A DNA stretch of 33,916 nucleotides, from positions 1 to 33,916 of the IMG/VR virus record IMGVR_UViG_3300008107_000193, one strand, 5' to 3'. The position numbers and the translations under genes were made by a program. Of this stretch, positions 1 through 6,563 are shown in pieces. Positions within the stretch are counted from its first letter, which is position 1. Each line of letters begins with the position of its first letter. The notes beneath the pieces were generated by a model. That model saw only the letters and a list, made by a program, of their open reading frames with translations. It searched no databases and was not told where the DNA came from. Origin of the DNA: a virus.

Positions 1-298
1 TCTAGGTAAGTGGAAAACATATCATGGAGTGAACCATATTGACACCAATACATATTGCCTTAAAACAGAAGTTGCGATAAGATTAGCTTCTGTATGGCAT
101 GGTGGCTGGGGCCAAGACAGAGTTTTCTTATCTACAATATCACAACATTTTACAAAATGGGATTGCACGGGACTTTATACTGCAAACTATCGTGTTGATG
201 GTGGGCCAGGATCAGTCAATAAAGAATTCTTTGATAACGGAAATGAAGTAATGCGAAAAAAATATAATGGAGAGTACCCGTGGAGAAAGACCTCATAA
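1..298 (+). CDS. Glycosyltransferase, C-terminal part (5' end outside window)
   Basis: The reading frame is open from the first base of the window through to the stop at 298, so this is the 3' end of a longer gene; an internal GTG at 29 is not needed as a start. About 98 residues are visible. The stretch with HGGWGQDRVF followed by CTGLYTANYR and a terminal KYNGEYPW resembles the C-terminal end of GT-A type glycosyltransferases seen in T4-like marine phages, where the WGQDR segment lies near the acceptor site. The catalytic DxD would lie upstream and cannot be checked. It overlaps the next gene by 19 bp and heads a run of glycan-related genes, which supports the call. The exact sugar and acceptor are unknown. 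Confidence 0.55.
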   Translation, partial: LGKWKTYHGVNHIDTNTYCLKTEVAIRLASVWHGGWGQDRVFLSTISQHFTKWDCTGLYTANYRVDGGPGSVNKEFFDNGNEVMRKKYNGEYPWRKTS

Positions 299-1137
299 TT
301 GGTGGTTTCACCAACTATAATTACGATCAATTAAAACCTTGGGTTGAATCTATCGATGAATGTGGATTCAAAGGTGATAAAGTTATGGTTGTTGGCAATT
401 CATCAGACGAAACTAAAGAACAATTACTGAAAAGAAATTTCAGATTGGTTCAAATGCCAAACGACACAAATATTCCTATTCATGTGCTTCGTTTTCTTTT
501 TATCTATGAATACTTAAAAATTCATTGGCAAGAATATCGTTATGTTGTAACAACAGATGTTAAAGATGTTTACTTTCAAAAAAATCCATTTGAATGGTTG
601 GAAAAGAAATTCGACAAAGATATACTCTCATATGGTATCGTTTGTGGTTCTGAATGTTTGAAATATAAAGATGAACCATGGGGTAATGATAACCTAATGC
701 AAACATATGGTCCATATGTGTACGATGAATACAAAGAAAAAGTTATTTACAATGTTGGAGTGTTAGGTGGTCGTTCTGAATACATTAAAGACTTAGTGTT
801 TCACATCTTTACAAATGGCGTAAATCGTCCTATTCCAATTGTTGATCAAGCAGTATTCAATGTATTAATTGGCAAACAACCATTTAAAGACATCACATAC
901 TTAGCACAAATGTCGGATGCTTGGGCTTGTCAAGCAGGAACTGTGGCTGATCCAAGTAAAATGGAACAATTCAGGCCAAATCTAACAGAAAAAGAACCTA
1001 CCTTTAAAGACGGCAAAGTTTATAATGCTGATGGTGAGGAATTTTATATTGTACATCAATATGATAGAGTTCCAGAATGGAAAGAAAGTGTGATGAAGAA
1101 ATATTCATTAGAAGATTTAATAGTGATAAGGACATAA
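280..1137 (+). CDS. Putative GT-A type glycosyltransferase
   Basis: 285 residues from a GTG start at 280 that overlaps the previous gene by 19 bp; no in-frame ATG gives a complete N-terminus. The protein begins with a hydrophobic beta strand (DLIIGGFTNYN), has a DxxD-type acidic motif at residues 92-97 (TDVKDV, the usual nucleotide-sugar/metal site position in GT-A folds), then YNVGVLGGR near residue 170 and VDQAVFN near residue 193, an arrangement typical of small nucleotide-diphospho-sugar transferases. No signal peptide or membrane segment is visible, so it should act in the cytoplasm. Donor and acceptor cannot be predicted. Being inside a block of glycosyl- and methyltransferases, it probably helps build or decorate a glycan on the virion, the host surface or phage DNA; which of these is open. 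Confidence 0.6.
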   Translation: MEKDLIIGGFTNYNYDQLKPWVESIDECGFKGDKVMVVGNSSDETKEQLLKRNFRLVQMPNDTNIPIHVLRFLFIYEYLKIHWQEYRYVVTTDVKDVYFQKNPFEWLEKKFDKDILSYGIVCGSECLKYKDEPWGNDNLMQTYGPYVYDEYKEKVIYNVGVLGGRSEYIKDLVFHIFTNGVNRPIPIVDQAVFNVLIGKQPFKDITYLAQMSDAWACQAGTVADPSKMEQFRPNLTEKEPTFKDGKVYNADGEEFYIVHQYDRVPEWKESVMKKYSLEDLIVIRT

Positions 1138-1138
1138 A

Positions 1139-1666
1139 ATGAATTATGAACAAGAATTTATTGACGCTTGTAATAAGTCAACAGATATAAACGAACATTT
1201 ACCTCGTCTGTCTGAATTGGCATCAGAGTGTAAACAAGTAACAGAGCTTGGTGTTGGCTGGGCTCAGAGCACAAGAGCTTTTTTAAGACACGGTAATGAA
1301 TTACACTCATACGAATTTGATCCACTTCCAGGAGTTATGGAGTTTTTTGTCAATGCTCGAAAAGGTGGCCGTGATGTTAAATTTCATGTGGCCGACACAC
1401 GAAAAGTTGTGATAGAAGAAACAGATTTTTTATTTGTTGATAGCCTTCATGTGTATGAACAAGTTAAGGAAGAACTAAGACTTCATGCAGCCAAAGCAAG
1501 AAAATATATTGGATTTCATGACACAACATCATATGAATTTAATGGTGAGTTTGGTGGCAAAGGTATATGGCCTGCAATTCAAGAATTTATAGATTCTCAT
1601 TCAGAATGGAAAATGATTGAACGCAGATACAACAATAATGGCCTAACAATTTTACAACGTGTCTAA
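1139..1666 (+). CDS. Putative class I SAM-dependent methyltransferase
   Basis: 175 residues, ATG one base after the previous stop. It has a Rossmann-type glycine motif ELGVG at residues 36-40, an acidic residue after the second strand (YEFDP, 58-62), then DFLFVDSLHVYEQV (97-109) and FHDT (126-129). This is the layout of the methyltransferase group related to Methyltransf_24 and cephalosporin hydroxylase-like proteins, which methylate sugars or small molecules. It lacks obvious DNA-methylase motifs such as DPPY, so a glycan target fits better than DNA. It sits between two glycosyltransferase genes and overlaps the next one by 8 bp, suggesting coupled translation and a shared product. Confidence 0.6.
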   Translation: MNYEQEFIDACNKSTDINEHLPRLSELASECKQVTELGVGWAQSTRAFLRHGNELHSYEFDPLPGVMEFFVNARKGGRDVKFHVADTRKVVIEETDFLFVDSLHVYEQVKEELRLHAAKARKYIGFHDTTSYEFNGEFGGKGIWPAIQEFIDSHSEWKMIERRYNNNGLTILQRV

Positions 1667-2399
1667 TATATCATTTTTTCATTGCGCTTCAATCTATAAA
1701 ACTGCAACAGAAAAAGTTGTAGAGAATACTCGCAAATATCATCCTGATGATTATTATTTTCTTTGTGTAGATGCAACTCAAAACTTTTCTTATCTCGCAG
1801 AATCATATAAAACTGATTATCGATACTACATTGAGAAACTTGGTGGACCACAACAACCATATGGTTATCAAACAGATAAAGTTTTAAAATTTCTAGAGAG
1901 ATTTTATGAAGCTTGCAAACGATCACCAGCAACACACATAATGATGTTAGAGGATGATGTTTGGTTGAACAATAGAGTTACTGTCGATGATTCGTGGGAA
2001 ATAGCCTGCCATGATATAGAGGGAGGCAATTTCATTCATCCAGAAGTTTTGAAAATGATAGAGGACTTTTCTGGTGTTAAAGTTGAAGAAAGGTCGAAGT
2101 GTTATGGAGGTGGTGGAGGTTCAATATATAAGATTGATACTTTTATAAAAAACTATGACCGTGTTGTAGATTGGTTTTCTAAAAATACAGAAGAAATACA
2201 AAAATATTATCCGACAATAGGCTGGATAGATTGTTTCATGGTTGTATATTATCTGTTATGTGGTAAACAGTATACGAAGAATTTATTTTTAGTGGATACA
2301 CATAATCATCACGCCGGTTTTGATTATGAAAAATTTATGAATGAAATGCCAACAGGCACTCAGATTATTAACAACTACAAGAAATATTATTATGAATGA
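1659..2399 (+). CDS. Putative glycosyltransferase with LEDD motif
   Basis: 246 residues from a GTG start at 1659, overlapping the preceding gene by 8 bp. An N-terminal strand with a following helix (residues 4-25) leads to HIMMLEDDVWLNN at 93-105; the LEDD (97-100) is the likely metal and nucleotide-sugar binding acidic motif of a GT-A fold. A glycine cluster (CYGGGGGS, about residue 148) and a WIDCFMVVYYLL segment near residue 190 follow. It is cytoplasmic by appearance. I do not recognise a precise family. The gene is one of a chain of overlapping genes reading in the same direction, and the next start lies 8 bp inside its end. Confidence 0.55.
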   Translation: MSNISFFHCASIYKTATEKVVENTRKYHPDDYYFLCVDATQNFSYLAESYKTDYRYYIEKLGGPQQPYGYQTDKVLKFLERFYEACKRSPATHIMMLEDDVWLNNRVTVDDSWEIACHDIEGGNFIHPEVLKMIEDFSGVKVEERSKCYGGGGGSIYKIDTFIKNYDRVVDWFSKNTEEIQKYYPTIGWIDCFMVVYYLLCGKQYTKNLFLVDTHNHHAGFDYEKFMNEMPTGTQIINNYKKYYYE

Positions 2400-3192
2400 A
2401 ATTGGAATAGTAACTGCTTTCTTTGATATTGGTCGTGGTGAATGGACACCAGACAAAGGACTACCACATTATCTACACCGAACAAACGATACTTACCTAC
2501 ATCGTTTTCGGCACATGGCACAACTAGAAAATCCTATGGTTGTGTACACATCAAAACAATTTGTCAAGGATGTTAAACTATATCGAGCAGAGCGTCCTAC
2601 TGAAGTCGTTATTGTTGACTTTGAAAAGAACTTCACGCAACTTAGAGAAGATATCACTAAGGTCCAAAAGAGTGAAGAATATTTGAACAAAATAAATCCC
2701 ATGCAAGTGCGAAATCCAGAATATTGGTCGGCTGACTACGTTCTGGTCAATTTACTAAAATCAACTTTTGTAAATCAATCATTAAATCATTTGAAAACTG
2801 ATTTGATTGCTTGGTTGGATTTTGGTTATTGCCGTGACGAATCTACTCTCAATGGTGTTAAAAAATGGTCTTATCCGTTTGCAAAAGATAAGATTCATTT
2901 CTTTAATATAAAAGATTGGGTTGAAGGTACTTTAATACAAGATGTTATTGCAAATAATGATGTACACGTAACTGGACCATGTATTGTTGGTGGTCGTGAT
3001 ATGTGGTATAAACTTGAACACCTTGTATACACACACACTTTGAAACTGTTAGAAAACAATTTAATTGATGATGATCAAACTTTATTGTTGATGTCTTACT
3101 TGTCTAATCCGGACATATTCGAATTACACAAAGTATCGAATCAAGATTGGTTTGTTGCATTTAAGGAATATCATGATAACACTTTATCTTAA
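2392..3192 (+). CDS. HtrL/YibB-type glycosyltransferase
   Basis: 266 residues using ATG at 2392; a longer frame opening at 2341 would run far into the previous gene and the conserved N-terminus IVTAFFDIGRGEW begins only at residue 5, so 2392 is preferred. That N-terminal motif and WLDFGYCRDE at 141-150 are the characteristic blocks of the HtrL/YibB family, proteins often found in LPS or capsule loci and treated as GT-A glycosyltransferases; the aspartates in the second block are the probable catalytic or metal-binding residues. The length agrees with the family. It overlaps its neighbours on both sides (8 and 20 bp). It most likely transfers a sugar to a glycan built by the neighbouring enzymes. 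Confidence 0.7.
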   Translation: MNEIGIVTAFFDIGRGEWTPDKGLPHYLHRTNDTYLHRFRHMAQLENPMVVYTSKQFVKDVKLYRAERPTEVVIVDFEKNFTQLREDITKVQKSEEYLNKINPMQVRNPEYWSADYVLVNLLKSTFVNQSLNHLKTDLIAWLDFGYCRDESTLNGVKKWSYPFAKDKIHFFNIKDWVEGTLIQDVIANNDVHVTGPCIVGGRDMWYKLEHLVYTHTLKLLENNLIDDDQTLLLMSYLSNPDIFELHKVSNQDWFVAFKEYHDNTLS

Positions 3193-3934
3193 TTGTACCG
3201 CAAATTTGGGAGATTTTGTTCAAGTCTTACCTGTAATATCAGGTTTTGTCAAAAAGTATGACAAAGTAAATTTTGTTATAAGGCACGACATGAAAAAATT
3301 CAAAGGCTTGGTAGAATTTTTAAAATATCAAGACCTTTTTGAAACTGTTTGTTTTGATGATGAAGCAACAGAATATGGATCAAAATTGCTTCCTGCTTAT
3401 ATTGTAAGTTCTTGGACTAGAGAAGATAAAGGTGATCCTAATCGTCCTATAGAAACTTGCCGTTATGAGAATTGGTTGAAAGATCATTACCATTTTGAGT
3501 TTGATGTGGATGATGAATTTGTAATAAAGTTTCCAAAATGTAATGTACCAGTTGACATGGATGCCATTTATGTCGGTGATCGTTGGAATCATCAGGGGAT
3601 CGATGACCGTAGAGAGACTGGCGTACTATCACACCTGAATAATTGTAAGTTCCTAGACTACAATAATGATCTCCTGACCAATTGTTATATTATCAGTACA
3701 TCACCAAAACCTTTCATTACAAATTTTACTGGTATTGGTATGATTGCCGATTTATTAAACAAAGAATGCTTAGTGGTATGGAAAGCAGAAGATTGGAAAC
3801 CAGAATATAGAGTTGGTGATAATATCAGTTGGGACAATGGCAAAGATATTAATAAAATATTCGAGAAACATTTTTATTTAAACAGAAAAGCAAAGTTGGT
3901 TCATGCTAGTGAATTGGATTTATCAAAACTATGA
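3173..3934 (+). CDS. Putative glycosyltransferase, GT9/heptosyltransferase-like
   Basis: 253 residues from ATG at 3173, chosen because the typical N-terminal motif NLGDFVQVLP falls at residues 11-20; an in-frame TTG at 3152 would only add a weak leader. The NLGD-x(3)-LP block resembles the acceptor-side glycine loop of GT-B enzymes such as heptosyltransferases (family GT9). A later block (FTGIGMIADLL, about residue 184) occupies the place of the second-domain motif, though it is more divergent than in the 4569 gene. The protein is shorter than typical heptosyltransferases (about 320-350 residues). It overlaps the previous gene by 20 bp and the next by 4 bp. Confidence 0.5.
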   Translation: MITLYLNCTANLGDFVQVLPVISGFVKKYDKVNFVIRHDMKKFKGLVEFLKYQDLFETVCFDDEATEYGSKLLPAYIVSSWTREDKGDPNRPIETCRYENWLKDHYHFEFDVDDEFVIKFPKCNVPVDMDAIYVGDRWNHQGIDDRRETGVLSHLNNCKFLDYNNDLLTNCYIISTSPKPFITNFTGIGMIADLLNKECLVVWKAEDWKPEYRVGDNISWDNGKDINKIFEKHFYLNRKAKLVHASELDLSKL

Positions 3935-4572
3935 TTGATAATTACGAAAAAATTTCTTATGGTCATTGGTATCAAAGAACACCAACTGGACCAGGTCCAG
4001 ATTATAGTAAAGTGTATTCACAGACACGATATGACACATATGCTACAACAGATAAAATGTCTGAGTTGAGATTCAATTTGTTAGAAAGAAAATTAGGCAA
4101 GTTCGATTCTATTTGTGATTTCGGTTATGGCAATGGTTCTTTTTTAAGATACTGCGAACAAACAAAAAAAATAAAAAATATTTTTGGATACGATATCTCT
4201 GATTATCCTATTCCTGATGGAGTATTTAAAATTAATGAACCTACAGATGTTGAAGTTGATGTCATGACTTTTTTTGATTCGATAGAACATCTATTACAAA
4301 GAGATTTAACAATATTCATTAATAAATTAAAATTAAAACACATTTGTATTTCTGTTCCTTGGATGCATGAATCTGAAGGTCCAAATTTCTTTAGAAGTTG
4401 GAAACATAGGAGAGAAAACGAACATATACACCATTTCGATTGTCATGGCCTTATCGGTCTTTTATTGTCATGCAACTTTAAAATAATTCATGTTGGAAAT
4501 GATGAAGATGCAATTAGAACTCCTTACTCGAATTTACCAAACATATTAACCGTAATTGGAACAAAAAATTGA
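3931..4572 (+). CDS. Putative SAM-dependent methyltransferase
   Basis: 213 residues, ATG overlapping the previous stop in an ATGA arrangement. The SAM-binding motif is CDFGYGNGSF at residues 62-71, followed by an acidic residue at the end of strand 2 (FGYDIS, D88) and a motif-IV-like FDSIEHL at 115-121. This resembles the Methyltransf_23 (UbiE/tylosin-type) group that methylates sugars and small metabolites. No target recognition domain for DNA is visible. It is the second methyltransferase in the glycan block, suggesting that more than one position of the final glycan is methylated. Confidence 0.65.
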   Translation: MIDNYEKISYGHWYQRTPTGPGPDYSKVYSQTRYDTYATTDKMSELRFNLLERKLGKFDSICDFGYGNGSFLRYCEQTKKIKNIFGYDISDYPIPDGVFKINEPTDVEVDVMTFFDSIEHLLQRDLTIFINKLKLKHICISVPWMHESEGPNFFRSWKHRRENEHIHHFDCHGLIGLLLSCNFKIIHVGNDEDAIRTPYSNLPNILTVIGTKN

Positions 4573-5267
4573 TTTTAAATATCAATCTAGGTGTTTTTGG
4601 TGGTCCATTAAGGAACGGAGATCTTCTTGCTGTTTGTAATGTTGTTGAACATTTACGAAAACAAATTCCAAACTTAAAGTTTCACATGAAACAAAATTCC
4701 ATTTCTTCTGAAGATTATGTTCGGAAAATGTATGATTTCTTGTTGCAGAATACTGATTTCTTTTCTTTAGAACCTGGAAACGAAGATTTGAAATGGAACA
4801 GAATAAACTTGTGGGATTATAGATCCATTTCTGGAGATGTTGCAACAATTAAGAACAAAGAAAAAATTGAGAAGAAAATTGTAATTTGTCCTTTATTTGA
4901 TGCACCATATAATGTCTATAGAAACTGGCCAATAGAATTTTTCTATAATTTAATACAGTCTTATAATGACTATGATAATTACGAAAAAATTATTTGTATT
5001 AATAAACCTTTAAATCAAGAATTTGTAGGATGGAAGTACAGTACAGACTTTGCAGAAAATTTAAGACATATACAGACAGCTGAATACTTTATTGGTGCTG
5101 AAACGGGAACATCGATATTTGCATCCCTACTCGACCCAGCACCACCCAACCTAATCTATTATTATTCGGGTAGAGGTTTATTACATACAACTCCTTTTCA
5201 CATATTCAACGGAAAAGGTCAGATGAAAAGTTATTGGTTGGATTTTGAGGGTTCTACCTGGCAATAA
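4569..5267 (+). CDS. Putative GT-B glycosyltransferase, GT9-like C-terminal motif
   Basis: 232 residues; the best start is TTG at 4569, overlapping the previous stop (TTGA), because the first beta strand (ILNINLGVFGG) starts immediately and the first in-frame ATG lies well inside. Residues 171-190 (EYFIGAETGTSIFASLL) match the conserved second-domain block of heptosyltransferase-like GT9 enzymes (FIGxDTGxxH...L), and VICPLFDAP...NWP near residues 105-121 fits the strand preceding it. It is shorter than usual GT9 enzymes. This is the last gene of the glycan block: a 123-bp gap with a late promoter follows. Activity and substrate are inferred only by family resemblance. Confidence 0.5.
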   Translation: MILNINLGVFGGPLRNGDLLAVCNVVEHLRKQIPNLKFHMKQNSISSEDYVRKMYDFLLQNTDFFSLEPGNEDLKWNRINLWDYRSISGDVATIKNKEKIEKKIVICPLFDAPYNVYRNWPIEFFYNLIQSYNDYDNYEKIICINKPLNQEFVGWKYSTDFAENLRHIQTAEYFIGAETGTSIFASLLDPAPPNLIYYYSGRGLLHTTPFHIFNGKGQMKSYWLDFEGSTWQ

Positions 5268-5390
5268 ATCCAACATTTTGACATCTATGTATCGGATCGA
5301 ATTTTTACAGATACGGAACACAGAAATCGATATGTTGTATAAATAAGCAATCGGGCAACCATAGTGTGTTGCATATCTAGAAGGAAATCA
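5268..5390 (+). other. Intergenic leader region with late promoter
   Basis: A 123-bp gap separates the glycan block from the virion block. It holds the late promoter at 5338-5345, a weak hairpin (GCAAC at 5355-5359 pairing with GTTGC at 5368-5372) in the predicted leader, and the ribosome binding site AAGGA at 5381-5385. I do not see a convincing terminator for the upstream genes. Confidence 0.5.
5338..5345 (+). promoter_or_regulatory. T4-type late promoter TATAAATA
   Basis: The sequence is an exact match to the T4 late promoter -10 consensus TATAAATA. It lies about 45 bp upstream of the ATG at 5391 with no other gene between. In T4 such sites need only this motif and are read by host polymerase carrying gp55 and gp33 with the sliding clamp. 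No -35 element is visible or expected. It marks the start of the virion-related transcription unit. Confidence 0.75.
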
Positions 5391-6563
5391 ATGTATTCGT
5401 TTTTGTCTTTTCTAAGAGAAGAAACTGAGCCTAAACAACTCAAACATATACACCATGCGGAAGATAGACCTCTACTTCATGGAGAAGAAGGTTTTGATCA
5501 TGCATACGGAGCTCTCCAACAGGCACATGAACATATAAAATCTGGAGGCGAGAGTTCTGCACTCACCATGAAATATGACGGTTCACCATCGGTCGTTTTC
5601 GGCCACCATCCAAAAACTGGTAAATTTTTTGTAGCCAGTAAGTCAGCATTTAATAAAACTCCAAAAATAAACTACAATTCAAAAGATGTTGCAAAGAATC
5701 ATGGCCATGCACCAGGTCTTGCAGAAAAATTGAATTCTGCACTTGTACACTTAAAAAAGGTTGCACCTAAGACTGGTGTATACCAAGGTGATCTTATGTT
5801 CTCAGAAGGAGACAAAGAAGATAAGGGTGCCAAAGGAGTTTCATTTACACCAAATACGATTAAGTATACTGCAAAAGGTGAAGAAGCTGATAAAGTCCGT
5901 AAAGCAAAACTTGGCGTAGTTGTGCATACACAATATCACGGTGATGATATTACCACAATGTCATCCGATTCCCATCCAGATGTACACAATTTTAAACAGC
6001 ATAATGATGTTTGGAGCAAATCAGTAAACCATGACACAAAACAGGTGCATTACTCTGACGCAGATCAAGAAACTTTTCAGCACCACATGAATGAAGCTAA
6101 AAAAATACATGACCAAAATAAGTCCATGTACAAGGCAACAGAAATGCATCGTGGAGACGCTGGCCATCTTGCAACATATATTAACCACACAGTTCGTACA
6201 GATGAAACACCAACCGCTCAAGGTTTAGCGAAACACATACAGTCAAAATATACTAAACAATCAGAGAAATTAAAAACACCGATTGCACAGTCAAGAAAAG
6301 AAGCAGAAGCAAAAACACATATAAATCACATTGCTTCAAATGAAAAACACTATAATAACCTTTTACAAATGCATAACCATTTGCAAAAAGCAAAGAATTT
6401 ATTGGTATCCACATTAGAACAACATACTGGCGGTTTGGAACATCATATAGATAGTAAACCAACAGGTCCAGAAGGTTTTGTTGTAAATCATAAGAGTGAG
6501 CCTACTAAATTGGTTAATCGTTCAGAATTTGCAAAAGCAAATTTATTAAAGGTAAGAAAGTGA
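5391..6563 (+). CDS. Ligase-fold (KxDG) nucleotidyltransferase-like protein with capsid-targeting-like N-terminus
   Basis: 390 residues from ATG 5391 with AAGGA upstream; an in-frame GTG at 5364 lacks a ribosome binding site. Residues 60-64 read M-KYDG, motif I of covalent nucleotidyltransferases (DNA/RNA ligases, capping enzymes), K61 being the predicted adenylated lysine. VYQGDLMF (130-137) occupies the place of motif III, EGFVV at 361-365 fits motif IV and TKLV (372-375, K373) motif V. I recall this family from T4-like marine phages as a domain of unknown function (DUF6267). The first ten residues, MYSFLSFLRE, align with the T4 capsid-targeting peptide and end at an LxE prohead-protease-type site. 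The gene is directly behind a late promoter, fitting a virion-packaged enzyme. No additional nucleic-acid-binding domain is recognisable, and whether it joins RNA or DNA is unknown. Confidence 0.65.
   Translation: MYSFLSFLREETEPKQLKHIHHAEDRPLLHGEEGFDHAYGALQQAHEHIKSGGESSALTMKYDGSPSVVFGHHPKTGKFFVASKSAFNKTPKINYNSKDVAKNHGHAPGLAEKLNSALVHLKKVAPKTGVYQGDLMFSEGDKEDKGAKGVSFTPNTIKYTAKGEEADKVRKAKLGVVVHTQYHGDDITTMSSDSHPDVHNFKQHNDVWSKSVNHDTKQVHYSDADQETFQHHMNEAKKIHDQNKSMYKATEMHRGDAGHLATYINHTVRTDETPTAQGLAKHIQSKYTKQSEKLKTPIAQSRKEAEAKTHINHIASNEKHYNNLLQMHNHLQKAKNLLVSTLEQHTGGLEHHIDSKPTGPEGFVVNHKSEPTKLVNRSEFAKANLLKVRK

Noticed and set aside
5291-5325. GTATC...GATAC inverted pair after the last glycosyltransferase gene as a terminator
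   Set aside because: Stem of only five pairs with a 16-base loop holding the T-run inside instead of after it; not a credible terminator.
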